Source: an uncultured Lachnospiraceae bacterium
GTDB taxonomy: Bacteria; Bacillota; Clostridia; Lachnospirales; Lachnospiraceae
Assembly (NCBI GenBank): GCA_900551895.1
Contig: URXX01000005.1
Coordinates: 83,368 to 147,367 of the forward strand
DNA: 64,000 nucleotides
Direction: 5' to 3'
The notes below the pieces were generated by a model. It was not told the DNA's origin and did no database searches. It worked only from the letters and a program-made list of their open reading frames with translations. How positions within the stretch are numbered: position 1 is the stretch's first letter; each line of letters opens with the position of its first letter. This document shows positions 9,609-18,440 of this stretch, one piece after another. The position numbers were made by a program, and so were the translations under genes.

Positions 9609-11576
9609 CTAACTCTCCTCGTTAATATTTCTTTTGAAACTAATATAAGTAACTATCCAGTACACTGCGTAAATACAGAGGAATAACGCCAGTCCGCTGA
9701 AATAGTACAGTATATATGTGGTTTTACTTTCCAAAAAGATGTAGTAAACATTATTAATCGATTTTACCAAAAAGAAGCAAAGTATTACCGGATAAATGAG
9801 CGGTAACCCGAACAGCACAAGCAACTGTTTTCTTATCGTCTTATATAAATTTTTATCGTTTACTCCAAGTCTTCTCAATGTAAGATAACGATATTTATAT
9901 TTTGTGGAATCGCTGAGCGACTGTACTGCCAATATCGTTCCTACAACTGCGATAAAGATAAATGCCATATAAAAGCAAATACTTGACATCATAGCCGTCA
10001 TCGTATTTTGTTCTTCAATCATTGCCCCCCTTGTTATTACACGATACAATTCATAAACAGGTTCTCCGTCACTGCCGATTTTCGTCAACTGCTCACACAT
10101 TTTTTCTCGTATAATCTCTTCCAGTTTAGCATCTGTTTCTTTTGTCGTATTCACGATGAGGTGACTTTCTCCCGCCTCTATATTTTTCACATATTTATCA
10201 GGAAGTATCATAGTGTAGTCCTGTTGATAATTCATATACTGCCAAAAATTCTCCGAAGTGATTTCTTTTAACTTCAACGTTTTTCCGCCTGCTGCTTCAA
10301 TTTCTTTAATCTCCTCTACCTCTTCTAAATTTGCCTTTGTTGCACTTATGGCAACAATCATATATTCATTATCTTTCAATGAAATCGGTTTTTCATCTCT
10401 CAACTCCATAAGCCGATTATAATCACTTAACTTCATTATACAGTCACTGTCATGGAATTGGTTTACATATTTTTGCACCTGACTTTTCTTATCCCAATAA
10501 ATATCATATGAAAAAGTATCTTCTATCTCATACTCTTCTTCTATCACTTTAATATATTCATCATGGGAATCTCTGTCATCCATAACTGATACGTCGTAAG
10601 GTGCCTGCTGTTTGAGCATCGAATCATACATTCCCTTTGAAATTTCCGACACATTAAAACATAATAATGCCAGTAAAGTTAAAACAGAAAATGTTCCTAA
10701 CACAAAACTCATTGTTCTCGCTTTTGATGCAAACGTTCTCGCTACAAACAGATTATCTTTATCATATTTCATTGCCTTACTTTTCAGCACAACGGAAAGA
10801 ATCATATCCGAAACTGTTGTGTATACACCATACATACTGACAATAAAACCAATGGACGCAAACATAAGATAATTCATTACATCCTGCTGATTAAACTGCT
10901 TTAGATTAAATTGGGAATACCATACACCAATCGACACAATTCCAATGAATACGCTGGCAAGGAAAATCGTATTTCTGTTTTTCTTACTTTGAAACATTTT
11001 CTTTTCATTCTGCTTTTCCAAATAGAGAAAGCCATGTACAGACATTTTCCGCATTTTTCTCCACAGGTTGATAAGCACAAGTATATATATTGCCACAAAA
11101 TAAACAAAGAGAAGTCCTACCGCTTTCCACTCAAAAGTAATGAATACAACTCCGGTAATATCTAATATGCGGACAATAATTAAAGAAATAAACTGGCTGA
11201 AAACGAATCCGATTGGAATAGCCAGCACTAACGCCAAACAACCGAGCAAAATATTTTCCAGCACAAACATTTTCGTAATTTCTTTTTTCCGAATGCCGAG
11301 CAACATATATGTTCCGAATTCTTTGCTTCGCTTTTCAAACATAAATTTTGTTGTATAGTTAATCAAAAAACATACGACAAAAATAATAACGGCATTTACA
11401 AACAGCAATATATTTTTGAACGTATCCATACCCGTTGAGAGTTTCACCACTGCCTCACAGTTTGACACAAGGTTAAAGGCAAACATCAGAGAAAAGGACA
11501 TTGTAATTGTTATCAGATAAATCAGATAATCTTTTAAACTCCGTTTTGCATTGCGAAAGGCTAACTTACTTAACAT
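9609..11576 (-). CDS. BceB-type ABC transporter permease (FtsX family)
   Basis: Membrane subunit of a peptide-antibiotic sensing and detoxifying ABC transporter. About 655 residues. It starts with MLSKLAFRNAKRSLKDYLIY, the usual BceB opening, and has ~10 transmembrane segments. A large extracytoplasmic domain of about 200 residues (roughly 315-530) lies between the seventh and eighth; that domain is the usual drug-recognition part in this family. The ATG at 11576 has GGGAGG 11 nt upstream; an in-frame GTG at 11588 is possible. Either start overlaps the ATPase gene, implying translational coupling. Likely substrates are lantibiotic or bacitracin-type peptides bound to cell-wall precursors; the exact compound is unknown. 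Confidence 0.92.
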   Translation of the reverse strand: MLSKLAFRNAKRSLKDYLIYLITITMSFSLMFAFNLVSNCEAVVKLSTGMDTFKNILLFVNAVIIFVVCFLINYTTKFMFEKRSKEFGTYMLLGIRKKEITKMFVLENILLGCLALVLAIPIGFVFSQFISLIIVRILDITGVVFITFEWKAVGLLFVYFVAIYILVLINLWRKMRKMSVHGFLYLEKQNEKKMFQSKKNRNTIFLASVFIGIVSIGVWYSQFNLKQFNQQDVMNYLMFASIGFIVSMYGVYTTVSDMILSVVLKSKAMKYDKDNLFVARTFASKARTMSFVLGTFSVLTLLALLCFNVSEISKGMYDSMLKQQAPYDVSVMDDRDSHDEYIKVIEEEYEIEDTFSYDIYWDKKSQVQKYVNQFHDSDCIMKLSDYNRLMELRDEKPISLKDNEYMIVAISATKANLEEVEEIKEIEAAGGKTLKLKEITSENFWQYMNYQQDYTMILPDKYVKNIEAGESHLIVNTTKETDAKLEEIIREKMCEQLTKIGSDGEPVYELYRVITRGAMIEEQNTMTAMMSSICFYMAFIFIAVVGTILAVQSLSDSTKYKYRYLTLRRLGVNDKNLYKTIRKQLLVLFGLPLIYPVILCFFLVKSINNVYYIFLESKTTYILYYFSGLALFLCIYAVYWIVTYISFKRNINEES

Positions 11577-12336
11577 CTCCCACTTCACCTCCCAACAAGG
11601 TTAAAATATCTAAAATTTCATTGAAAAATTCCTTTCTGTTTTTCTCACCCTTCTGTATTTCATTAAAAATCTTTCCGTCTTTTAAGAACAAAATTCGTTT
11701 ACAGAAAGATGCGCTGAACGGATCATGCGTAACCATTAAAATAGTTGCCTGCAACTTTTTATTCATATTGGACATTGTTTCCAGCAAAAGACCGGAAGAC
11801 TTGGAGTCGAGCGCCCCTGTAGGTTCATCAGCTAATATGAGATTTGGCTTATTTATCAACGCTCTCGCACAGGCACAGCGCTGTTTTTGTCCGCCCGAAA
11901 CTTCATATGGAAATTTGGATAAAATATCGGAAATATCCAGTTTGTTCGCAATTGTTTTTACTTCCTCCCCGATTTTCTGCGGATTCCCTTTATTAATAAT
12001 GAGGGAAAGGGCAATGTTTTCTTCAATGGTCAATGTATCCAGCAGATTAAAATCCTGAAAAATAAATCCTAAGTTCTCTCTTCTGAAATCTGCAAAATCT
12101 TTCTCTTTTATTGCTGTAATATCTTTCCCATTGACAAAAATATGCCCGCTCGTCACCGCGTCAATCGTGGAAATACAGTTCAATAAAGTTGTTTTTCCCG
12201 AACCGCTCGCCCCCATAATTGCGACAAACTCACCTTTATCCACATACATGGAAATACCGTCCACCGCTTTTGTGATATTATTTCCATTTCCGCCATAATA
12301 TTTTTTTACCTGTTCCAACTTCAATATATGTTCCAT
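11566..12336 (-). CDS. BceA-type ABC transporter ATP-binding protein
   Basis: ATPase partner of the downstream BceB-like permease. 256 residues with Walker A GASGSGKTT, ABC signature VSGGQKQR, Walker B LILADEPTGALD and the H-loop MVTHDP. The chosen ATG (12336) is preceded by AAGGAGG at 7-nt spacing; further upstream the frame stays open but has no ribosome-binding site. It is the first gene of an A-B-R-S ordered operon. A perfect 8-bp inverted repeat lies in its 5' leader next to an extended -10. Confidence 0.93.
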   Translation of the reverse strand: MEHILKLEQVKKYYGGNGNNITKAVDGISMYVDKGEFVAIMGASGSGKTTLLNCISTIDAVTSGHIFVNGKDITAIKEKDFADFRRENLGFIFQDFNLLDTLTIEENIALSLIINKGNPQKIGEEVKTIANKLDISDILSKFPYEVSGGQKQRCACARALINKPNLILADEPTGALDSKSSGLLLETMSNMNKKLQATILMVTHDPFSASFCKRILFLKDGKIFNEIQKGEKNRKEFFNEILDILTLLGGEVGDVK

Positions 12337-12356
12337 AATCTTTCCTCCTTCTGCCG

Positions 12357-12420
12357 TTTCTATAAGTGATATAGAAATTATAGCAAGAGTTTTTCTGAAA
12401 AACACTTACAGTTTTGAAAG
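12357..12420 (-). promoter_or_regulatory. Promoter region of the BceAB-RS module with candidate BceR box
   Basis: On the minus strand an extended -10 (TGC-TATAAT, -10 at 12377-12382) lies downstream of an imperfect inverted repeat at 12405-12420 of the form TTTCA-N4-TGTAA. This matches the published BceR-type box TNACA-N4-TGTAA at all but one position. A second perfect 8-bp inverted repeat (TTTCTATA/TATAGAAA, 12357-12377) sits at the expected transcript start. The assignment to the regulator encoded in this operon is inference. Confidence 0.55.
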
Positions 12421-12432
12421 TATTTATGCACA

Positions 12433-12466
12433 AAAAAAGATTGCGATGCCCCTCGCAATCTTTTTT
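12433..12466 (-). terminator. Terminator of ftsH
   Basis: 14-bp perfect stem (AAAAAAGATTGCGA arm at 12433-12446, partner at 12453-12466), 6-nt loop, T-run on the minus strand, immediately after the ftsH stop. Confidence 0.9.
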
Positions 12467-12470
12467 ACTT

Positions 12471-14444
12471 CTATTCTTCTATAGTTTCCTCTTCCGTCTG
12501 TGTCGGCTGTTCAGGTTCTTCCACTTTCATTTCAATTCTCTGTTTCTGTGGCTCTTCCTCTTCTTCAATCCCCTGCACTTCACAGAAAATCTTCATAAAC
12601 TCTTTACCTGTAATCGTTTCTTTTTCAATTAAGAATGCGGCAATCTTATCCAATGCCTCACGGTTTTCTGAGAGAAGACGTTTCGCTTCCTCGTAGGCAT
12701 CTTTCAACATTTTCATCACTTCTCTGTCGATTTCAGCCGCTGTTTCTTCACCGCAGTTTGTTACCGGACGTCCGTCCAAATATTTATGCTGAACAGATTC
12801 TAAACCGATTAAACCAAACTTCTCGGACATACCATATTGTGTAATCATTGCCCTTGCAATCTTTGTCGCTTTTTCAATATCGTTAGAAGCGCCTGTTGTC
12901 ACTGTATCAAAAACAATTTCTTCCGCCGCACGACCTGCAAGCATACCTACAAGCATTGCTTCCAATTCTTTCTTCGTGTTGAGGAATTTCTCTTCCTCAG
13001 GTGTCTGCATAACGTATCCTAACGCTCCCATTGTTCTCGGTACAATCGTAATCTTCTGCACAGGCTCTGCATCTTTCTGCAATGCGCTGACAAGTGCATG
13101 CCCTACTTCATGGTAAGAAACAATTCTTCTTTCCTCTGCATTCATAATACGGTCTTTCTTTTCTTTTCCGACAAGAACAACTTCCACCGCCTCAAATAAA
13201 TCTGCCTGCGAAACAACCTGTCTTCCATTTTTAACCGCATTGATTGCTGCCTCGTTAATCATATTTGCAAGGTCTGAACCTACCGCTCCCGAAGTTGCAA
13301 GAGCGATTGCTTCCAAGTCAACCGTTTCGTCCATTTTTACGTCTTTTGCATGTACTTTTAATACGTCCACACGACCTTTTAAATCCGGTGCGTCTACGAT
13401 AATACGTCTGTCAAAACGTCCCGGTCTTAATAACGCCGGATCAAGAATTTCCGGTCTGTTTGTAGCCGCCAATAATAAAAGTCCTTTATCCGTATCAAAT
13501 CCGTCCATTTCCGCTAACAACTGGTTCAAAGTCTGTTCACGCTCATCATTGCTTCCCATTGCATTGTCACGGCTCTTTCCGATAGCATCAATCTCATCAA
13601 TGAAAATAATACAAGGCGCCATAGACTGTGCCTGCTTAAATAAATCTCTCACTCGGGAAGCACCTACACCGACATACATCTCCACAAATGCCGAACCTGA
13701 AAGTGAGAAGAAAGGTACTTTCGCCTCTCCCGCAACCGCTTTCGCCAAAAGTGTCTTACCTGTTCCCGGAGGTCCTACAAGTAACGCACCTTTTGGAAGT
13801 TTTGCACCGATGCTTGTGTATTTTCCCGGATTATGAAGAAAATCAACAACTTCCTGCAAAGATTCCTTCGCTTCGTCCTGACCTGCCACATCTTTAAATG
13901 TAACTCCGGTCTGTTTCTCCACATACATCTTGGCATTACTCTTACCTATTCCCATCATTCCTCCGCCTTTGGACATTTTTCTCATAAAGAATGAGAACAC
14001 TCCAAATAAAAGTAATGTAGGCAGCACTAATGTAAGCATAATGTTCCAAAAAATCTCAGAACCCGAATCAGGAATATCCTGTGAATATTTTACATGTGCC
14101 TTATATAATCGTTCTGATAATGTATCGTCTTTCACAACACCCGTATAATATTTCGGCGCTACTGACGGAAACATAAGTTCCGTATCTTTATTGTCATTGC
14201 TGTTTTTCTTCTTCGGGGTGATCTCTATCTTATCCGAACCAATCTTAACTTTTGCTACTTTTCCCTCATCGACCATTTTCAAAAACTGATCGTAAGTAAT
14301 CTCTTTCGGATTGCTTCCCGGCATAAACTGATATAAAGCCAACACTAAAAATAAGGTCATCAGTGTTGTAAAAAGAATAATACCCCAACCCTGTTTGTTG
14401 TTTTTTTGGTTTTTATTCTTATTTTTATTATTTTGATTGTCCAT
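12471..14444 (-). CDS. ftsH: ATP-dependent zinc metalloprotease FtsH
   Basis: Membrane-anchored AAA+ protease that degrades misassembled membrane proteins and regulatory proteins; works as a hexamer. 657 residues from the ATG at 14444, which has GGAGGAAGG upstream. An Asn/Lys-rich N-terminus is followed by a transmembrane segment (~22-42), a short extracytoplasmic domain, a second transmembrane segment (~110-130), and an AAA domain with Walker A GPPGTGKT and Walker B IIFIDEID. The zinc motif is HEVGH with a downstream Asp in TGASNDIEKAT. The acidic/Glu-rich C-terminal tail is variable in the family. The gene is flanked by a good promoter and a terminator, so it is probably monocistronic. Confidence 0.97.
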   Translation of the reverse strand: MDNQNNKNKNKNQKNNKQGWGIILFTTLMTLFLVLALYQFMPGSNPKEITYDQFLKMVDEGKVAKVKIGSDKIEITPKKKNSNDNKDTELMFPSVAPKYYTGVVKDDTLSERLYKAHVKYSQDIPDSGSEIFWNIMLTLVLPTLLLFGVFSFFMRKMSKGGGMMGIGKSNAKMYVEKQTGVTFKDVAGQDEAKESLQEVVDFLHNPGKYTSIGAKLPKGALLVGPPGTGKTLLAKAVAGEAKVPFFSLSGSAFVEMYVGVGASRVRDLFKQAQSMAPCIIFIDEIDAIGKSRDNAMGSNDEREQTLNQLLAEMDGFDTDKGLLLLAATNRPEILDPALLRPGRFDRRIIVDAPDLKGRVDVLKVHAKDVKMDETVDLEAIALATSGAVGSDLANMINEAAINAVKNGRQVVSQADLFEAVEVVLVGKEKKDRIMNAEERRIVSYHEVGHALVSALQKDAEPVQKITIVPRTMGALGYVMQTPEEEKFLNTKKELEAMLVGMLAGRAAEEIVFDTVTTGASNDIEKATKIARAMITQYGMSEKFGLIGLESVQHKYLDGRPVTNCGEETAAEIDREVMKMLKDAYEEAKRLLSENREALDKIAAFLIEKETITGKEFMKIFCEVQGIEEEEEPQKQRIEMKVEEPEQPTQTEEETIEE

Positions 14445-14472
14445 ATCCTTCCTCCTATTTCTTATCTCTTCT

Positions 14473-14501
14473 ATTATAAGTATGGCTTTCCCATAAATCA
14501 A
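14473..14501 (-). promoter_or_regulatory. Predicted promoter of ftsH
   Basis: Minus strand TTGATT (14496-14501), 17-bp spacer, TATAAT (14473-14478), 28 bp before the start codon. Confidence 0.7.
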
Positions 14502-14554
14502 TAAAAAGATTGTGAAAACTGCCATTCATTTCTAAAACTTCTATTAAATAGTTT

Positions 14555-14583
14555 TAGACAAATCTCTTTTTTTGTAGTATACT
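14555..14583 (+). promoter_or_regulatory. Predicted promoter of the DUF1846 gene
   Basis: Plus strand TAGACA (14555-14560), 17-bp spacer, TATACT (14578-14583), divergent from the ftsH promoter. Confidence 0.6.
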
Positions 14584-14640
14584 GTTTTTTTAAGTGTAAC
14601 AAGTTACTTAGTACAAATTAAAGGAAGAGGAAGCAAGTTT

Positions 14641-16119
14641 ATGAAAATCGGATTTGATAATGACAAGTATTTAAAAATGCAATCGGAGCATATCCGTGAA
14701 CGTATCAACCAATTTGATAACAAATTGTATTTGGAATTCGGAGGAAAACTATTTGATGACTATCACGCATCCAGAGTGTTGCCGGGGTTTGCCCCTGACA
14801 GTAAACTCCGCCTCCTCATGCAACTTTCGGATCAGGCGGAAATTGTTATTGTTATCAGCGCGGGAGATATTGAGAAAAATAAAATTCGCGGCGATTTAGG
14901 AATTACTTATGATACGGACGTTCTTCGCTTAATGGAAGCATTTAAAGAAAACGGTCTGTTTGTAGGAAGTGTTGTAATCACTCAATATTCCGGACAGAGC
15001 AGCGCCAATTTATTTAAGAGCAAACTGGAACATTTGGGAATTAAGGTATATATTCACTATTGTATCGAAGGTTATCCTTCAAACATTCCTCTTATTGTCA
15101 GCGATGACGGCTATGGAAAAAATGATTATATTGAGACTTCAAGACCTCTTGTAATCATTACTGCTCCGGGACCGGGAAGCGGAAAAATGGCAACCTGTCT
15201 TTCTCAACTTTACCATGAACATAAACGTGGAGTTCGCGCCGGATATGCCAAATTTGAAACTTTCCCAATTTGGAACATCCCGCTAAAACACCCTGTAAAT
15301 CTCGCTTACGAGGCTGCTACCGCCGACTTAAATGACGTCAACATGATTGACCCTTTCCATTTGGAAACATACGGCGTAACTACTGTAAACTATAATCGTG
15401 ACGTGGAGATTTTCCCTGTCCTCGATGCCATTTTCGAGAAAATTTACGGTGAAAATCCTTACAAATCGCCAACAGATATGGGCGTAAATATGGTTGGAAA
15501 CTGTATTTCTGACGATGAAGTATGCCAAAATGCTTCTAAACAGGAAATTATCCGCAGATATTACGACGCATTGAACGGACTTTCTGAGGGAACACATTCA
15601 GAAGAAGAAATTTTCAAAATCGAATTGTTAATGAAGCAGGCACACGTCACAACTGCTGACCGTGTTGTTGTTTCTGCCGCTTTAAAACGTGCCGAAGAAA
15701 CAGGAGCGCCTGCCGCTGCAATCGAGTTAGATGACGGAACAATTATCACAGGTAAAACTTCAAACTTACTCGGTGCATCTGCCGCTCTTCTGTTAAATGC
15801 ATTGAAATACCTCTGCAAAATAGATGATGAACTTCATATGATTTCACCGGAGGCAATTGAACCGATTCAGACATTAAAAACAAAATATCTCGGAAGCAAA
15901 AACCCTCGTCTGCACACGGACGAAGTGCTTCTTGCACTGTCTATCAGCGCGGCATCTAACCCAAATGCCAAACTTGCCTTAGAACAAATTCCAAAATTAA
16001 AAGGCTGTCAAGTGCATACGACTGTTCGTCTGTCTTCCGTAGACGTAAAAATGTTTAAACGTCTTGGAATTCAACTGACAACAGAATCAAAAGACGAGAA
16101 CAAAAGAATTTATCAATAA
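14641..16119 (+). CDS. DUF1846 (UPF0371) family protein
   Basis: Conserved protein of 492 residues. The opening (MKIGFDNDKYLKMQSEHIRE) and the RGDLGITYDTDVLRLM block near residue 83 match what I know of the DUF1846/UPF0371 family found across Firmicutes. A glycine-rich APGPGSGKMATC segment near residue 178 looks like a P-loop-type phosphate-binding turn. No signal peptide or transmembrane segment is evident. The physiological function is not known to me. The ribosome-binding site is AGGAAGAGG; the gene has its own promoter and ends in a terminator shared with the convergent DeoR gene. Confidence 0.9.
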   Translation: MKIGFDNDKYLKMQSEHIRERINQFDNKLYLEFGGKLFDDYHASRVLPGFAPDSKLRLLMQLSDQAEIVIVISAGDIEKNKIRGDLGITYDTDVLRLMEAFKENGLFVGSVVITQYSGQSSANLFKSKLEHLGIKVYIHYCIEGYPSNIPLIVSDDGYGKNDYIETSRPLVIITAPGPGSGKMATCLSQLYHEHKRGVRAGYAKFETFPIWNIPLKHPVNLAYEAATADLNDVNMIDPFHLETYGVTTVNYNRDVEIFPVLDAIFEKIYGENPYKSPTDMGVNMVGNCISDDEVCQNASKQEIIRRYYDALNGLSEGTHSEEEIFKIELLMKQAHVTTADRVVVSAALKRAEETGAPAAAIELDDGTIITGKTSNLLGASAALLLNALKYLCKIDDELHMISPEAIEPIQTLKTKYLGSKNPRLHTDEVLLALSISAASNPNAKLALEQIPKLKGCQVHTTVRLSSVDVKMFKRLGIQLTTESKDENKRIYQ

Positions 16120-16161
16120 GAAAAAGGAAAGAGGCGTTCATTTGTCTCTTTCCTTTTTCTT
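16118..16161. terminator. Bidirectional terminator between DUF1846 and DeoR genes
   Basis: 16-bp perfect stem (16118-16133 with 16146-16161) and 12-nt loop. Each arm includes bases of the stop codon of one of the two convergent genes. Confidence 0.9.
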
Positions 16162-16912
16162 ATACGGAAACGCCTATAATCGTCGCCCCCATTTTTCTCA
16201 GTCGTTCCTTTTCTTCCTTATTAAACACTTGGTCCGTCACAATCCCCGTATAATCGCCCAAACAATTAATCTTTGCCATTGCCTGTCTGCCAAATTTTGA
16301 ACTATCCACCGCTAAATAAACATTTCTACATTGTTTTGGTGTTTCCCGTTTCAACCACATTTTATCTATGGTAGGCGTCATCACTTCAAATTCATCATTT
16401 ATAGAAGCCGCACCAAAAAATCCTATATCAAATTTAAAGTCCTTTAACATTTGTGTCGCATACCGTCCAAACATACTTCCTGTGGACTTTTGCACATATC
16501 CTCCGCAAAGAAACAATTCTGCCTGACTATTTTTCAGCAACTGCGCGATTTCCAAATCATTTGTCACAACTAAAATATCCGGAATTTCCATAATCTTTCT
16601 CGCTATTTCATACGTTGTCGTTCCCGCATCTAAAAATACAGTATTTCCTGAGGAAACATATTCTGCACACTTCTGCGCAATCGCCAACTTTTCTTCACAA
16701 TGACTTGTCTGCTTATCCATATAAGTCACTTCCTGTTTTGCTACCGCTCCGCCGTGACAACGCTCTATTTTTCCGTCCTGCTGTAGTTTTAATAAATCCC
16801 GCCGTATCGTCATTGTACTTACTTGCAATTTCTGTGACAACTCTTCAACTTGCACACTCCCATATTTACAAAGAAATTCTGTGATTTTCTCTCTTCTTTC
16901 TGCTGCCAGCAT
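16160..16912 (-). CDS. DeoR/GlpR-family transcriptional regulator of the sugar-acid operon
   Basis: Repressor-type protein of 250 residues. The N-terminal helix-turn-helix (~20-45, VEELSQKLQVSTMTIRRDL) carries the TIRRDL signature, followed by the HGGAV hinge. The C-terminal sensor domain resembles sugar-phosphate isomerases, with FLDAGTTTYEIA and VTNDLEIA. It lies downstream of the GntP/DUF1537 operon, separated by that operon's terminator, with its own extended -10 (TGT-TATACT, near 16950). Position suggests it controls that operon in response to a phosphorylated four-carbon intermediate; this is inference. Confidence 0.9.
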   Translation of the reverse strand: MLAAERREKITEFLCKYGSVQVEELSQKLQVSTMTIRRDLLKLQQDGKIERCHGGAVAKQEVTYMDKQTSHCEEKLAIAQKCAEYVSSGNTVFLDAGTTTYEIARKIMEIPDILVVTNDLEIAQLLKNSQAELFLCGGYVQKSTGSMFGRYATQMLKDFKFDIGFFGAASINDEFEVMTPTIDKMWLKRETPKQCRNVYLAVDSSKFGRQAMAKINCLGDYTGIVTDQVFNKEEKERLRKMGATIIGVSV

Positions 16913-16968
16913 ATCATTCTCTCCTTGCTCTTTGGTTCTTTCTTACGCCAAGTATAACATAGTTCCAA

Positions 16969-17018
16969 CAAAAAAACACCCGAAATACTGCGTTTCATCA
17001 CGCAATATTCCAAGTGTT
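16969..17018 (-). terminator. Terminator of the four-carbon sugar-acid operon
   Basis: 19-bp stem (16975-16993 with 17000-17018; four G-U pairs in minus-strand RNA), 6-nt loop, followed by a run of T on the minus strand. It separates the GntP gene from the DeoR gene. Confidence 0.88.
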
Positions 17019-17025
17019 TCTGTTC

Positions 17026-18429
17026 TTACATAAATATATTCAGTATCAAAACTTCTACGACACCGACTGCCCACGCTACCGTTGAAGTAACCGACCAAAC
17101 ACGAAGTTGGTCTTTTGCCTCGCTGACTCCCAGTGTTCGATTGACAACCCAAAAATAACTGTCGTTAAAGTATCCGAAGAACAATGAACCTACGCAGCAG
17201 GCAACCGCACCTAAAAGCGGGCTTGCGCCTGATGCAATAATAATCGGAGCGGAAATACTTGCAGCCGTTGTCATGGCTACTGTTCCCGAGCCTTGAATAA
17301 ATCTCATCGCCGTAGCAATAAGCAACGGTAAAATAATGATTGGAATTGCCGTTTTTGCAAGTCCCTCTGCCATGAAGTTTCCAAGTCCCGAATCTTTAAT
17401 AATCTGTCCCAAAGCGCCGCCACCGCCTGTAACAAGCATAATGATACCTGCGGACATCATTCCTTTTTCCATTTCTGCCAGTGCGGTATGTCTGTCTAAT
17501 TTTCTTCCCAATGTGAAAATAGCCACTACCAATCCAAGACCTACCGCAATAATCGGCTGTCCTAAAAAGATAAGCACGCTCATAATCCCTTTCGTCTGTC
17601 CCATTGCTGTTGCAACTGTGTTAATTAAAATCAAAACGATAGGAATAATTAATGGCATAAACGATTCCACTACGCTCGGAAGCCCTTTCATATCCATAGA
17701 AAATGCAGCGTCATAGTCCGGTTCCTGATATTTTGCTTCTACAATTTCACCGTCCTCATTTGGAATACGATAATATTTTTTCGACAAATAGAATCTCGAA
17801 TATGCGATACAGGCAACCGCCATAGGAATTGCAAGTAAAATTGTCATTAAAATAAAACTTCCGACATCAATGCCAAATATTCCGCATACCCCTAATGGTC
17901 CCGGCGTAGGCGGAACTAAGGAGTGTGTAATAACCAAGCCTGACGCTAAAGCAACTCCCAAACCGATAACGGATTTTTTCGTTACCCTTGAAATCGCCTT
18001 TGCAATCGGTGCAAGTACAACAAATCCTGAGTCACAGAAAATCGGAATAGATACTAGAAATCCGGTAAAAGCCAATGCCTCTTCTTCTCTTTTCTTACCA
18101 AATAATTTCAAAAAGGTGTGCGCCATTCGTTTCGCCGCTCCGGTCACCTCAAAGATCTGTCCCATCATAACGCCAAAACCGATTATAATTCCGATACTGG
18201 ATAATGTTCCCCCAAATCCGGTTGTAATGGAATTTAAAATGCCAAATGTTGTTCCGTCCTCCAGCGTAATATTATTCAGTGGCATTCCGCCTACCACGCC
18301 TACAATAACCGTACAGATAATTAATGCTAAGAATGCCTGCACTTTTGTCTTTAATACTAAAAAGATTAATACGGCAATCCCGATTGCAAGTCCGAGTAAC
18401 ATTCTTTCTCCACTAAGTCCGTTTACCAT
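17026..18429 (-). CDS. GntP-family sugar-acid permease
   Basis: Proton-coupled permease of 467 residues with about 12-14 hydrophobic segments, of the gluconate permease (GntP) family. Typical features are the N-terminal LAIGIAVLIFLVLKTKVQAF, the HSLVPPTPGPLG loop (~170-181) and the GSGTVAMTTAASI segment (~375-387). It lies 11 bp after the PdxA2-like gene and is the last gene of the operon, so it probably imports the acid that the operon degrades (D-threonate, D-erythronate, L-threonate or similar). A GGGGG ribosome-binding site precedes the ATG. Confidence 0.92.
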   Translation of the reverse strand: MVNGLSGERMLLGLAIGIAVLIFLVLKTKVQAFLALIICTVIVGVVGGMPLNNITLEDGTTFGILNSITTGFGGTLSSIGIIIGFGVMMGQIFEVTGAAKRMAHTFLKLFGKKREEEALAFTGFLVSIPIFCDSGFVVLAPIAKAISRVTKKSVIGLGVALASGLVITHSLVPPTPGPLGVCGIFGIDVGSFILMTILLAIPMAVACIAYSRFYLSKKYYRIPNEDGEIVEAKYQEPDYDAAFSMDMKGLPSVVESFMPLIIPIVLILINTVATAMGQTKGIMSVLIFLGQPIIAVGLGLVVAIFTLGRKLDRHTALAEMEKGMMSAGIIMLVTGGGGALGQIIKDSGLGNFMAEGLAKTAIPIIILPLLIATAMRFIQGSGTVAMTTAASISAPIIIASGASPLLGAVACCVGSLFFGYFNDSYFWVVNRTLGVSEAKDQLRVWSVTSTVAWAVGVVEVLILNIFM

Positions 18430-18440
18430 AATTCCGCCCC

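Noticed and set aside
11507..12058. 183-codon plus-strand open frame opposite the BceA/BceB junction
   Set aside because: Antisense to Walker and signature motifs of a confident gene.
13240..13836. 198-codon plus-strand open frame opposite ftsH
   Set aside because: It is antisense to the conserved AAA domain, has no ribosome-binding site and no recognisable motif.
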